DNA from: JBBRBB01 sp038206235
GTDB lineage: Bacteria; Bacteroidota; Bacteroidia; Chitinophagales; Chitinophagaceae
Assembly (NCBI GenBank): GCA_038206235.1
Contig: JBBRBB010000002.1
Span: forward strand, 1-64,000
Direction of reading: 5' to 3'
Length of the DNA stretch: 64,000 nt
Shown: positions 24,574 through 34,674 of the stretch, piece after piece
Position numbering within the stretch: the first letter of the stretch is position 1
Layout of the letters: every line of letters begins with the position of its first letter
Notes under the pieces: generated by a model
What the model saw: the letters and a program-made list of their open reading frames with translations, nothing else
What the model was told of the DNA's origin: nothing
Databases searched by the model: none
Position numbers and translations under genes: made by a program

Positions 24574-26409
24574 ATGTGCGGAATAGTTGGCTATACAGGA
24601 CCCAAAGAAGCATACCCCATTATTTTAAAAGGCTTGAAAAGACTGGAATACCGCGGATACGACAGCGCCGGCGTAGCCATATTAAATACTACTCTAAGTG
24701 TGTATAAGAAAAAAGGAAAGGTTGCCGACCTTGAAGAGATGTTAATTGGAAAAACGGTGCATGGTAACATTGGAATTGGACATACACGCTGGGCTACACA
24801 CGGCGAACCAAACGACCGCAATGCGCATCCGCATACATCTTTCAGCGGTGATATTGCCATGATACATAATGGCATTATTGAAAACTACGCACAGATAAAA
24901 ACTGAACTGCTGAAGAAGGGTTACACATTTACAAGCGAAACCGATACTGAAGTGCTGCTGAATTTTATTGAAGAGATTAAAAAAAATAATTCCTGCACTC
25001 TTGAAGAAGCGCTGCGTATTGCATTGAAAAGAATTGTAGGCGCTTATTGTATTTTAATGATTGATAAAAACGACCCTGAAACCATTATTGCTGCACGCAA
25101 AGGAAGCCCTTTAGTAATTGGCATTGGCAAGGGAGAACATTTTCTTGCATCTGATGCTACACCAATTATCGAATACACCAAAGAAGTGGTATATGTAAAC
25201 GATTATGAAATTGCAATTGTGCGCCCCGATGAATTAATATTAAAAAATCTGGGTAATGAAAAGCAAACACCTTTTATTACAAAGCTTGATATGGAATTAA
25301 CGGCAATTGAAAAAGAGGGCTACGACCATTTTATGCTGAAAGAAATTTTTGAGCAGCCCCAAACCATTTATGATTGCTTACGTGGACGTTTAGACCATGA
25401 GCAGGGAACCATTACCATGAGCGGTATTCAACAATACGCTGAACAAATTATGAATGCACCACGCATTATTTTTATTGCCTGCGGCACAAGCTGGCATGCG
25501 GGCTTGGTGGCTGAATATATTTTTGAAGAACTCTGCCGCATTCCTGTTGAAGTGGAATATGCATCGGAGTTCAGGTATCGCAATCCTGTAATTCATAAGG
25601 GTGATATTATTATTGCTATTTCACAAAGTGGTGAAACAGCCGATACACTGGTTGCTATTGAAAAAGCAAAAGAGCAGGGCGCCATTATTCTTGGTATTGT
25701 AAACGTGGTAGGCTCTTCCATTGCACGCATATCTCATGCAGGCGCTTACACACATGCAGGTCCTGAAATTGGTGTGGCAAGCACTAAAGCATTTACGGCG
25801 CAGCTTGCTGTGCTTACGATGATTGCATTGAAGATTGGCTACGCAAAAGGCACGATTGATAAAGAACGATATTTGAGCTTGTGCAGGGAGCTTGCAGAAA
25901 TTCCTGACAAGGTTAAAATTGTTTTAGAGCAGGCAGATGCAGTAAAAGCATTAGCAGAAAAATATAAAGATGCTACTGATGCTTTGTATCTGGGAAGAGG
26001 ATATAATTTTCCGGTTGCTCTCGAGGGCGCATTAAAGCTGAAAGAAATTTCATATATACATGCAGAGGGTTATGCTGCTGCAGAAATGAAGCATGGACCC
26101 ATTGCACTTGTTACAGAAACATTGCCAGTAGTATTTATTGCTACAAAGGATTCATACCATGAAAAAATTGTGAGCAATATGCAGGAAATAAAAGCCCGGA
26201 AAGGAAAAGTAATTGCTATTATCACGGAAGGCGATACCGTATCTCCCACCCTTGCAGATGATATGATTGTGCTGCCGCCTGCACATGAAATTGTTGCTCC
26301 CATGCTTAGTGTAATTCCTTTGCAACTGCTTGCGTATTATATCGGCCTTGCAAAAGGCTATGATGTAGATAAGCCGAGAAATTTAGCGAAGAGTGTAACG
26401 GTGGAATAG
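24574..26409 (+). CDS. glmS: Glutamine--fructose-6-phosphate aminotransferase (isomerising)
   Basis: The ATG at 24574 gives 611 residues beginning MCGIVGYTG, where Cys2 becomes the N-terminal nucleophile after Met removal, so an upstream in-frame start is rejected. The glutaminase domain (about 2-225) includes RLEYRGYDSAG and IGHTRWATHGEPN. Two SIS domains follow (about 285-425 and 455-600) with ACGTSWHAG, SQSGETADTLVA and the C-terminal DKPRNLAKSVTVE. The enzyme makes glucosamine-6-phosphate from fructose-6-phosphate and glutamine, the first step towards UDP-GlcNAc for peptidoglycan and LPS. All hallmark residues are present. No ribozyme-like leader is expected or seen in the 52-bp upstream gap. 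Confidence 0.97.
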   Translation: MCGIVGYTGPKEAYPIILKGLKRLEYRGYDSAGVAILNTTLSVYKKKGKVADLEEMLIGKTVHGNIGIGHTRWATHGEPNDRNAHPHTSFSGDIAMIHNGIIENYAQIKTELLKKGYTFTSETDTEVLLNFIEEIKKNNSCTLEEALRIALKRIVGAYCILMIDKNDPETIIAARKGSPLVIGIGKGEHFLASDATPIIEYTKEVVYVNDYEIAIVRPDELILKNLGNEKQTPFITKLDMELTAIEKEGYDHFMLKEIFEQPQTIYDCLRGRLDHEQGTITMSGIQQYAEQIMNAPRIIFIACGTSWHAGLVAEYIFEELCRIPVEVEYASEFRYRNPVIHKGDIIIAISQSGETADTLVAIEKAKEQGAIILGIVNVVGSSIARISHAGAYTHAGPEIGVASTKAFTAQLAVLTMIALKIGYAKGTIDKERYLSLCRELAEIPDKVKIVLEQADAVKALAEKYKDATDALYLGRGYNFPVALEGALKLKEISYIHAEGYAAAEMKHGPIALVTETLPVVFIATKDSYHEKIVSNMQEIKARKGKVIAIITEGDTVSPTLADDMIVLPPAHEIVAPMLSVIPLQLLAYYIGLAKGYDVDKPRNLAKSVTVE

Positions 26410-26476
26410 TTTATGGTTTATGGTTTATCGTTTATCGTTTGCAGTTTACAGTTTACAGTTTACAGTTTACAGTTTG
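26409..26476. repeat. 7-bp-period tract (GTTTATC / GTTTACA)
   Basis: About nine units of GTTTNNN, changing from GTTTATG and GTTTATC to GTTTACA, start at the glmS stop codon. This is the longest and clearest of the heptad tracts in the window. Confidence 0.85.
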
Positions 26477-26497
26477 TAGTCGGAGATTTTCATGTAC

Positions 26498-26737
26498 TTA
26501 GCTTTGCGTACGCCATTTTGCAGTTCTTTCTTTAAACTCTTCTTCAGTTAAAATATCTTTTTCATCCGGCTCATTGGCAAGCGTTATCAACTCTTCTTTG
26601 TCAGTATAAGTAAGTTCATCGGGAATGTCAGTTTCCTTGCTATTGAAATATTCTATATCGGCTTTTACCAAAGCAAGCAATTGCTCATCTTCAGTATCCG
26701 CAACCATTTGCAAGAGTTGCTGTTTAAGTTCACTCAT
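26498..26737 (-). CDS. Small acidic antitoxin-like protein, no partner
   Basis: This 79-residue acidic protein reads MSELKQQLLQMVADTEDEQL, then a Glu/Asp-rich middle and EEFKERTAKWRTQS. The shape, a short helix with LLQMVADTEDEQLLALV and a charged tail, is like Bacteroidota antitoxin components that lie upstream of RelE/ParE toxins. No toxin gene follows on the minus strand: only the heptad tract and glmS are there. The call is by resemblance only. Confidence 0.5.
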   Translation of the reverse strand: MSELKQQLLQMVADTEDEQLLALVKADIEYFNSKETDIPDELTYTDKEELITLANEPDEKDILTEEEFKERTAKWRTQS

Positions 26738-26872
26738 TTAAAATATTCTTTCAAAGTTATATAATATCGTGAAGCACCTGCAATACCCTCAACCGATTTT
26801 TAAAATTTCGTATCGTTTATTTATGGCTCTTTATTTCTACTTTGCACTTCGGATTCTTCCGGTAATTGTCTG

Positions 26873-29350
26873 CTATTTTTCTAACCAAATTGATTCTATT
26901 TGTACACTTACGGGATTCTCCGGTTCATGAGGGTTTTGCGCAAATGTTACCTGAATTTTTTCTGTATCCTGTAATTTAAAAGTTCCTTCTTCTTTTGTTT
27001 TAAACCATAATGGTTGAAAGCCGGGGTATGGTCTTGGAAGCAGCAAAACGGAATCTGCTTTCAAACTACTCAAAGGAATGCTTACATCTTTCCATTCATT
27101 ACTTGCCAAAACCATTGCTGCATAACATTCTGCTTCACTCGTGATAAGTGCAATCTTAACTTGAGAAGAAACAGTTGAACGAATACGTACAACGATTTTG
27201 CTGAACGATAAAAATTCTGAAGCTCTGCCTTTTAAACGGTCAGCTATATAAAGTTGATATCCTATTATTTGCCGGTTGCTTATTGTTATCTTCAAAACAA
27301 GCTGGTGAGGTTTATCTGATGCAACAAACTGAAAAGGATTATTGCGCCAATCAGAATTGCAGAGCATCAGCTTGTTTCTGTCAGTGCTTGCATTAAAAAT
27401 TTCCAGCGCTCCTTTTTCAGTTGCTGCATAAGTTTGCCAAGTATCATTATTTATATTATCCCATGCATAAGGATCTCCTTTATGATTTCCGGGAAATGTA
27501 TAATACTCATTCTTTTTTTTAATAATGATGCGATAGCTTAAAATACCCGGGATAACAATATCAGCAGGCACTTCAGCAATATACTGATAAGCGCTTTGCA
27601 GTTGCAGTGGAATATTTTTCCATCCGTGCAACGAAGTTTGAATCTCAGCAATCAATGTATCATTTAAATCAACACCCACAATGGTGGCATGAATAGTAAA
27701 AGGCTTTAATGCGCTAACTTCTTCATAAGGCTGATGTGCGGCAAAAACAGAAGTGTCAAAAGGTTTGGGTGCCGCAAATTCATTTAATTGTAATACACCC
27801 ATTTCGCTGTTGGCATTCCACGTTTTATTTTCTTTTGCTTTTCTTATCAATAAATATGAGCCGGGCAAAATAATAAATTGGCCTGCAGAAGCTGTTGCTG
27901 AAAAATGATTTCCTTTGTTCAATCCCTCAACAGTAAAATCAGTATCAAGATCGGGTAATTTAATTTGTAGCAATTGCGTGTGCCATTGAATGCGGGTAAC
28001 TTCTTTTTCAGGAGAGGCTTTTTCAAAGGGATCACGAATGTGAATGGCATCAGGCATTACTTCAAGCCGCCAAATTCCATCTTCCAATTTGTCTATAAAA
28101 TACGCACCACAACCTGTATACTCAACAACAGGTGAGCTTCCTGTACCTGCTATGTGCTGAAGCTTATTTGCATTCAAAGGATTTGTTTGGGTGGTATTGG
28201 AATAATAAAATTCGGTATCTGAATTCATTTCACTCAATGAATTTTTATAATTCACTCTGAAAACATCGAACAAAGTATCTGCAGGATAATTGCCATAGCT
28301 CTTTGACAATTGCAGCTTGTGAAATGCTTTCGATGCAATCAACAGGCTGATTGCCTTGGAGGGTGTATAAGCAAGATTAAGATAATGCGTTTGATATTCT
28401 GTGTTGGCATACGCAGTGGCCATGGGGTCGTAAGCAAATTGCGTTGCCCATTGAAAACCCGCCTGCCTGAAGCTTCTTGCCATAGCAGGAAACATGTTAG
28501 ATTGCAGTACATCTCCGGCATCAAATTCATACACGATGCGGGCTTTATTAAAAAACTGCGGAATGGTATCGTATGGAATTTTGTATTCATCTGCATTTTG
28601 CAAAAAATTTCCTTTTAGTTCATGACCGGCAACAAGACCTGTGGGATACCATTGAAAACTAAAACCATCTACTCTTGCTTTTGCTATCGCATCAGCATAA
28701 GCCGGAGATTTACAGATGTTATAAAAGAGCGGTTTACTCCATCCGGTATTTCTGATTGCATCAGCGAGGCGATTTACATATTCGGTTGTTTTTTCTTTTG
28801 CCCCGCTATGATGCGGCTCATTATTTATTTCTGCAGCAATAATATCAGGATCATTTTTATATGAAAGTTTTGTAAAAGGATTTACATGATTCATAATTTG
28901 CCGCAAATAATTTTACTGTGCCCTTATGGCATTCTCATTTACAACCGCCCTGTCTTTACCATACACACTTGAAAAGCCAATGGTCTTTTCATCCTTTTCA
29001 GGATAGCCATTGCCCCAGAAGGCAATGGGCGTAATAAGAATTTTTATGTTTCGCTGTTTCAGTTTTGAAATAAGGTAATCAAATAACCGGAGGTGCTCAT
29101 TGTTCAATATATTTCCAAGTGAATCTGATATTTCCACATCCCATATATGCACCCGGAATGCAGTAAGCCCTAACCTTGCTATATGATACACATCTTCATC
29201 AATTGCCTTTTCAATGTCAATTCCCAAAGCCTTGTGTGAACCATAGCCATAAGCGAATGGCACCGTATAGTTCACGCCAAAGAATGAAGCCTCTGCTTTG
29301 GTTTTGGTCCATCGCAATATTCCTTTTTTATCTGCCTGCAGCTTCGCCAT
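26873..29350 (-). pseudogene. GH5-like (cellulase-family) glycoside hydrolase with an in-frame stop
   Basis: The N-terminal piece (29350-28913) reads FFGVNYTVPFAYGYGSHKAL, ARLGLTAFRVHIWDVEISD and TPIAFWGNGYPEKDEKTIGF and stops after VNENAIRAQ. In the same frame the next codons continue NYLRQIMNHVNPF and IIAAEINNEPHHSG, so one TAA (28913-28915, GAA-like position) splits an otherwise continuous gene. EINNEP holds the acid/base Glu, and IVYEFDAGDVLQ the likely nucleophile of a clan GH-A barrel. About 400 further residues form beta-rich C-terminal domains. The ATG at 29350 follows a stop codon and gives no signal peptide, so the export signal may also be lost. Ordinary coding quality after the stop suggests a recent break. 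Confidence 0.75.
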
Positions 29351-29477
29351 TTATTTTAGAGTAAGCATATTCTTCTTACAGTTGAACTTTGAATTAGTAA
29401 TTATTCGAAATCAAAAATAGTTCTTTGAAATATTTCCGGTGTTGTTCAGATTTATGAAGAAGATGCTTTTATTCAAC

Positions 29478-29711
29478 TTAGAAATCATCGCCTCGTCTCA
29501 GGCAGGCTGTGGCTATGTTAACCTTATCACCCACTTTAAAAGATTTTATATTTTCGCCTGCTGCTTCTATTTGTCCGGCAAAGTCTGTTCCGGTAACTGC
29601 TAAGCTTGGTTTGAATAACCCTGTAAAAACCTCATAATAAATGGCTTGCCCCAGAGTATACCACAAAGGTGGGGCATTGTTGCTGGTCAAGCCCGGAACG
29701 CCAAGCTGCAC
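29478..29711 (-). pseudogene. Fragment of a zinc-type alcohol dehydrogenase/quinone oxidoreductase
   Basis: The core reads YEVFTGLFKPSLAVTGTDFA, then GQIEAAGENIKSFKVGDKVN, the GroES-like N-terminal domain of medium-chain dehydrogenases. It normally continues with a nucleotide-binding domain, which is absent: the frame ends ATACLRRGDDF. The N-terminal codons lie in a dispersed repeat shared with 35 kb. The gene is truncated at both ends. Confidence 0.65.
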
Positions 29712-29900
29712 ATTGATTTAATGTGGAAGTTAAAATAAAATGTTGAATAAAGATTGTCCAGCCCGGTACAAATGCTGATTGAAAAATTTTGTTGAAGATA
29801 ATAAATTGTTATTGAAGTAAGCAGTAGTGCTAAACATGCTGCAGTATTTCATGCTATGTTATAAATCTCTGTTTTAAAATTTTTGCGAAGAAGAAAAGAT
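29673..29900 (+). repeat. About 225-bp dispersed repeat (copy 1)
   Basis: From GCTGGTCAAGCCCGGAACG through AAGTTAAAATAAAATGTTGA and TATTGAAGTAAGCA to the end, this segment aligns with about 35388-35640 in the same orientation. The other copy carries an extra 22 bp including a 20-bp palindrome. No coding capacity is apparent. Confidence 0.6.
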
Positions 29901-29915
29901 GCAGGTGAAAGTTTA

Positions 29916-29950
29916 GCGCATCGTCCCTAAAGGAGACGATGCTGGACAAA
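29916..29950. repeat. Dispersed palindrome, GTCTC/GAGAC family (copy 2)
   Basis: GCATCGTC and GACGATGC form an 8-bp stem, followed by TGGACAAAA. A sister copy at 30728 shares the flanks AGTTTAGCGCATC and GACGATGCTGGACAAAA, so the two bracket the gene at 29986-30672. Confidence 0.6.
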
Positions 29951-29985
29951 AAGAATTTGAATTGTATCACCGCTCCGGTTTATAA

Positions 29986-30672
29986 CTACCAGAGTATATA
30001 AGTAATGCTGTTGATAAACTGGCGCTGGGAACCTGATTTTAAAGCACCATTGAATTCTTTTCTGTCGAATGATGTGTACCAGGTATAAAGATATGAATCA
30101 ATACTTTTCACTTTACCCTTTATCAATGTATCATCTAAAGAAGAATAATACACAATGGAAGTTTTTCCAACCATTTTCAATTTACCTTTAAATGCCTCAT
30201 TGTCAAACGAAGTAAAATAAGTGATTGCATTGCTGCCAATACTTTTTATTCTTCCTGCAATTAAACCATCCTCAAATCTTGCATAATAATCGAAAGACAG
30301 ATTGCCGGCAGATTTAATTTTGCCAATTTTTTCCGGGTATTCATAGGAAGGGTAATACGTAAAATAACATGTTCCAATACTCTTTACCTTACCCCTGAAA
30401 GCTGAGTCGGATCCCTGTCCGTAATAATCCACCCTTCCCAAATAAGGCAGTAAGTTTTGAGCGAAATAATTTTTATTGTATAGAGACTGTTGTTCTGTTC
30501 CCCATACAAGTACTTTACCATCGTCAGAAATCCTTATCAAAAAGTTTTGATTCGTTAATATGGTAAACCACGAAAAACCGGATCCCCGGGAAAAAGTTAC
30601 CTGCCTTAATTGCTGGGAATAACCACTAATAAATAAAAGTGACAATGCTACAATTAAATAATTTTTTTTCAT
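29986..30672 (-). CDS. Secreted protein with about five internal Tyr-rich repeats
   Basis: This 228-residue protein has a signal peptide (LIVALSLLFISGYSQ). From about residue 75 to 215 it carries five degenerate repeats of about 25 residues built on GK(V/I)KSIG, an aromatic pair and SFD: FRGKVKSIGTCYFTYYPSYE, IGKIKSAGNLSFDYYARFED, IAGRIKSIGSNAITYFTSFD, FKGKLKMVGKTSIVYYSSLD, IKGKVKSIDSYLYTWYTSFD. The alternation suggests a beta-solenoid or WG-like propeller surface. There is no sorting domain. Function is unknown. It sits between two copies of a palindromic repeat, so it may have moved as a unit. Confidence 0.7.
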   Translation of the reverse strand: MKKNYLIVALSLLFISGYSQQLRQVTFSRGSGFSWFTILTNQNFLIRISDDGKVLVWGTEQQSLYNKNYFAQNLLPYLGRVDYYGQGSDSAFRGKVKSIGTCYFTYYPSYEYPEKIGKIKSAGNLSFDYYARFEDGLIAGRIKSIGSNAITYFTSFDNEAFKGKLKMVGKTSIVYYSSLDDTLIKGKVKSIDSYLYTWYTSFDRKEFNGALKSGSQRQFINSITYILW

Positions 30673-30727
30673 ATGGCTTAATTGTTGTAAAGTTATAGAG
30701 ATAAAAAGTATTTAGCACAGGAAGTTT

Positions 30728-30762
30728 AGCGCATCACCCGTAAAAGAGACGATGCTGGACAA
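30728..30762. repeat. Dispersed palindrome, GTCTC/GAGAC family (copy 3)
   Basis: This copy begins GCGCATCACCCG and ends GAGACGATGCTGGACAAAA. Its left arm is degraded, so pairing is poor, but the flanks match those of copy 2. Confidence 0.5.
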
Positions 30763-30848
30763 AAAATTCACGGTTTTACGCTTAGCTGAGAGAAGGCAAT
30801 ACCTTTAAAGATTATTCTTCACAGAATTTTCATATATATTTATAAACA

Positions 30849-30984
30849 TGAAAAATGCCCCACTCTTTTCTTTGCTTTTGGCAATGCTTTTGAATTTTAT
30901 AACCCAATGAGAGATGTAAATAATGTTACGGCTATGGCAGCCTATAAATTATTCAAAGAATTAATAGCAAAGATGGTTAATTGA
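30849..30984 (+). pseudogene. Possible C-terminal gene remnant
   Basis: One frame reads AFGNAFEFYNPMRDVNNVTA then MAAYKLFKELIAKMVN and a stop, which looks like a genuine protein C-terminus. A different frame just upstream offers a short signal-peptide-like start (MKNAPLFSLLLAMLLNFITQ). No complete gene spans the region. The parent family was not recognised. The rest of 30673-31258 holds palindrome copy 3 and nothing else I can support. Confidence 0.3.
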
Positions 30985-31258
30985 ACAACCTGTCAGGTGG
31001 TCAAGGGCTTGACACAGTAACGGGAATGTGAGAATATTTATTTTTTTTATGATGAAGCAACTTCTGTAGATTGCGTACGTAATTTTAAAGGAAAAAAACT
31101 TTTGCTTTTTTTGCAAAAGAAACCCCGGTGTGAGATATTTATTTTAACTAACCAGGTTTACGCTTCGTACTCCGTCTCATCCGGCTTTAACTAAAACACA
31201 ATGCTTGCCTCTCCGCAACAAATACAGCGTACATTTATTATATGAAAAACCAATTACT

Positions 31259-34200
31259 ATGAAATACCAATTCTTATTTATACTCTTATCTATTGCCTCT
31301 TTTTTATTTGCTGCAAATAATAACGAGAAAGCTATTCATTTTCCTTTTAATGCAACTGTTTACCGTGATTCTATTCTGGATGATTCTATGCCGGTAACAG
31401 TAATAGACACTATTACTCATTACGGAGTGTTGACTATCAAAGCTGACAGAAACACGCAGCTGACTGCTGCCAATAATCTCCTTACAGACTATGTGCGTGA
31501 TGCAATACTTTTAAGCAGATGGGATGGCAGTAAGAGCATGGATGTTGATTTTTGGAAACAGCATAATAAAAAGATTTTATTAAACATAAACAATGACAGT
31601 ACGCCCTCTGCTTTCCCATTGGATACTGTTGCTTTTAAAACGAAATTAAATTCTGTTCTTGATGTGTATGGCAGCAGCGCAGAGGTGGTTGTTATAGAAA
31701 ATGAGGAGCTGAATAAATATGATTCCACCACGGTTCAGAACGGGCTTTATCATTTTGGAAGCATGCAAGACTACATTAATGAATTAACGGCTGCTGTAAC
31801 CGTATGCACTGAAAGAGGTGTGCCTGTTACTAATGGCGGATTAACCACCCCACTGATTACAAGCCTGAAACATTATTATGATGTTTCCGGTAAAACAGAT
31901 AGCACAAAGTGGCTTATTCAGCAAACAGGTGGTGTTTCCACGGATTCAACGCGGTGGAAAAGAACAGATTCTTTACTGGCTGCTTATAAAAATCTTCCTT
32001 TAGCATTTGTAAATCTGCATTGGTATGAGCCTTTGAAAATAACCACACGCTTGTCAGGTATATTACAGGTGCTTTGTAATTATATAACTCAGCAGACGGG
32101 TAAAAAAGTAATTACAAACGAAACAGGCCTTAAAACTACCGATTCTTCTTTTGTTACCATGCTGATGAAACAATGGGATAGTATCAATGTAAAATACTGC
32201 ATTTTCTTTGACGGCATTGGAAGTGCAGGAGCAAAGCCGCTTACATCAACATCAGGTACATTGCTCTCTTCGGGGATAGCATATAGAAACTATAACTTTG
32301 GCACCGCTGCTTCGTGCCAGCAACCTATCAATATTACTCCATCAGGATTCATTAATATTTGCCAGGGCACCAGTGTAACAGTTACGGCTTTAGACAGTTT
32401 GAGTAACTATTTATGGAATACCGGAGATACCACACAAAGCATCACGGTAAATACAACCGGCAATTATTCCGTTACATCCTATTCAGGAAATTGTATTGCC
32501 TTCTCTTCCGCTGTAGCCGCCGTGATGGTGAACCCCTTGCCTGCAAGGCCTGTAATCACTACTAATATTTCGCCTAGTAATGTATGCAGCGGCAGCACGA
32601 TAAAACTTACTTCATCATCTGCAACTAAATATTTATGGAGCACAGGTGACACCACCAAAACCATCACTGTGAGCACAGCAGGCAATTATGCAGTTATTAT
32701 AACTGATGCAAATGGCTGTAAAAATACAAGTGACACCACAGTGGTTACTTACGTGACACCTGTGAAGCCAACAGTAACTCCTGATATTTCACTGAGCAAT
32801 TTATGCCCGGCCACAATCGTAAACCTGACTTCATCATTTGCACCTAAATATTCATGGAATACAGGAGACAGCACACAAAGTATTGCTGTAACCACAGGAG
32901 GCAAATATACCGTGACAACAACTGACAGCAATGGTTGTAAAAGTAAAAGTGACACAACATCAATTACCTATCTGAAAGTGGCTAACCCTACCATTACCAC
33001 TAATGTTTCGCCAAACAATTTATGCCCCGGCAACACCGTAAAGCTTACATCATCATTTGCTCAAAAATATTTGTGGAGCACAGGTGATACAACGAAAAGC
33101 ATTACCGTGAGCACCGCGGGCAATTATACCGTGACAATAACCAATAGCTATGGTTGTAAAAGTACAAGTGACCCCACAACAGTTACTTACCTGTCGCCTG
33201 CAAAGCCAACGATTTCATCAGATGTTTCACCCGCCAACTTATGTCCCGGCATTATCGTAAACCTGACTTCGTCACCAGCAAAAAGTTATTTATGGAGCAC
33301 CGCAGATACCACTCAAGGCATTGTTGTAAATAAAGGAGGCATTTACAGTGTTACCATCACTGATACCAACGGCTGTAAGACTACCAGTGACATTACTGCA
33401 GTAACTTATGTGTCACCCGTAAAACCTACGATTTCATCAGATGTTTCGCCCAATAACTTATGCCCCGGTGCAACAGTCAACCTTACTTCTTCCCCTGCTG
33501 CTAACTATGTATGGAACAGGGGAGATACCACTCAGAGTATTCTTGCGAACACTGCAGGTAATTATAGTGTTACTATTACTGATTCCAACGGGTGTAAAAC
33601 CGCAAGCGACCCCACAGCAGTCACTTACAGTATACCTGTGAAACCAACGATTACCACAGATATTTCGCCCAACAACGTATGCGTGGGAAATACCGTGAAG
33701 CTGACTGCATCGGCTTCCAATGCTTACTTATGGAGCACAAGTGCAACAACACAAAGCATTGTGGTGAGCACTGCAGGAATTTATACAGTGACGGTAACTA
33801 ATACTTATGGGTGTGTGAGCACAAGTGATACCACTACTGTTACTTATGCATTACCACCTGTAAAGCCAATCATTACCACTAATATTTCGCCAAATAATAT
33901 TTGCCCCAGTACAACAGTAAACCTTACTTCATCATCTGCAAAAAGCTATTTATGGAGCACAGCAGAAACCATTCAAAGTATTGTTGCAAAAAAATCGGGC
34001 AACTATACGGTTACCACCACTGATATAAACGGATGTAAAAGCACAAGCGACATCACTGCAGTTACCTATAAAACATGCAATGCTCCAACAAACCTGAACG
34101 TTACCAACATTGCATCCAATTCGGCTACTATAAGATGGGACAGCGTTACCTGCTCCGTAGGATACCAATACCAATATGGCAAAAAGAATAACAAGGGAGT

Positions 34201-34636
34201 TATTATCTGGACAACAGCACAAATAAATAACGGTAAAACAACAAGCCAATCGCTGACAAATCTTAGTTCTTCCACCACTTATTACTGGCAAGTTCTTACA
34301 CGATGCAAAGCCGCGCCTGATGAAGTTTTGAGTGTATATGCTTCGGGACCTTCGTTCACTACACTGAAAAACCGTAATGGACAAAGGACTGCAAATGCAG
34401 AGAGTGGTAAATTGAATGTGACTATTGAGCCAAACCCCGTGCATGATTTTTTGCATATAAAAAATCTAAACGCAGAGGAGAATACTTCCATTATTGTGAT
34501 TAGCGCTGAGGGAAAAATGATGAGGAAAATAAATGTGCGTGCAGCAAGTTATTCTCTGGACGTGACGGAACTGGGTAAGGGAGTTTATTATTTGAGAGTT
34601 GACAACAGGCAAACTTTCGGGTTTGTGAAAGAGTGA
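31259..34636 (+). CDS. T9SS-exported multidomain protein with eight Ig-like repeats
   Basis: The ATG at 31259 (MKYQFLFILLSIASFLFA) puts the signal peptide first, so an in-frame start 54 bp upstream is rejected; the product is 1125 residues. Residues 20-350 resemble a hydrolase-type barrel (DFWKQHNKKILLNINND, KVITNETGLKTTDSSFVTML). Eight repeats of about 73 residues follow (KPTITTDISPNN(V/L)CPG..VKLTSS..YLWSTGDTTQSI...SVTITDSNGCKT). A fibronectin III-like domain (APTNLNVTNIASNSATIRWD) and a type IX secretion sorting domain (VTIEPNPVHDFLHIKNL ... GVYYLRVDN) end the protein. It should be exported to the surface. No clear catalytic residues are identifiable in the N-terminal domain. Confidence 0.88.
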   Translation: MKYQFLFILLSIASFLFAANNNEKAIHFPFNATVYRDSILDDSMPVTVIDTITHYGVLTIKADRNTQLTAANNLLTDYVRDAILLSRWDGSKSMDVDFWKQHNKKILLNINNDSTPSAFPLDTVAFKTKLNSVLDVYGSSAEVVVIENEELNKYDSTTVQNGLYHFGSMQDYINELTAAVTVCTERGVPVTNGGLTTPLITSLKHYYDVSGKTDSTKWLIQQTGGVSTDSTRWKRTDSLLAAYKNLPLAFVNLHWYEPLKITTRLSGILQVLCNYITQQTGKKVITNETGLKTTDSSFVTMLMKQWDSINVKYCIFFDGIGSAGAKPLTSTSGTLLSSGIAYRNYNFGTAASCQQPINITPSGFINICQGTSVTVTALDSLSNYLWNTGDTTQSITVNTTGNYSVTSYSGNCIAFSSAVAAVMVNPLPARPVITTNISPSNVCSGSTIKLTSSSATKYLWSTGDTTKTITVSTAGNYAVIITDANGCKNTSDTTVVTYVTPVKPTVTPDISLSNLCPATIVNLTSSFAPKYSWNTGDSTQSIAVTTGGKYTVTTTDSNGCKSKSDTTSITYLKVANPTITTNVSPNNLCPGNTVKLTSSFAQKYLWSTGDTTKSITVSTAGNYTVTITNSYGCKSTSDPTTVTYLSPAKPTISSDVSPANLCPGIIVNLTSSPAKSYLWSTADTTQGIVVNKGGIYSVTITDTNGCKTTSDITAVTYVSPVKPTISSDVSPNNLCPGATVNLTSSPAANYVWNRGDTTQSILANTAGNYSVTITDSNGCKTASDPTAVTYSIPVKPTITTDISPNNVCVGNTVKLTASASNAYLWSTSATTQSIVVSTAGIYTVTVTNTYGCVSTSDTTTVTYALPPVKPIITTNISPNNICPSTTVNLTSSSAKSYLWSTAETIQSIVAKKSGNYTVTTTDINGCKSTSDITAVTYKTCNAPTNLNVTNIASNSATIRWDSVTCSVGYQYQYGKKNNKGVIIWTTAQINNGKTTSQSLTNLSSSTTYYWQVLTRCKAAPDEVLSVYASGPSFTTLKNRNGQRTANAESGKLNVTIEPNPVHDFLHIKNLNAEENTSIIVISAEGKMMRKINVRAASYSLDVTELGKGVYYLRVDNRQTFGFVKE
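32332..34071 (+). repeat. Eight tandem coding repeats of about 219 bp
   Basis: Repeats two to eight share strings such as TTTATGGAGCAC, ACAACAGT and CTTACTTCATCA at a regular spacing of about 219 bp. Divergence at synonymous sites shows that they are not recent, but the sixth and fifth units are more alike. Length change by recombination is possible. Confidence 0.75.
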
Positions 34637-34663
34637 TTTAAAGTAAAAAGTAAAAAGTAAAGC
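34637..34663. repeat. 7-bp-period tract (AGTAAAA)
   Basis: Three AGTAAAA-type units begin 4 bp after the stop of the T9SS protein gene. Period and position match the other heptad tracts. Confidence 0.55.
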
Positions 34664-34674
34664 CGGGTAGGTAT

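Noticed and set aside
30780..30815. CTGAGA-containing stretch that briefly resembled a TPP riboswitch
   Set aside because: The other conserved helices and the ACC-type partner element are absent and no thiamin gene follows.
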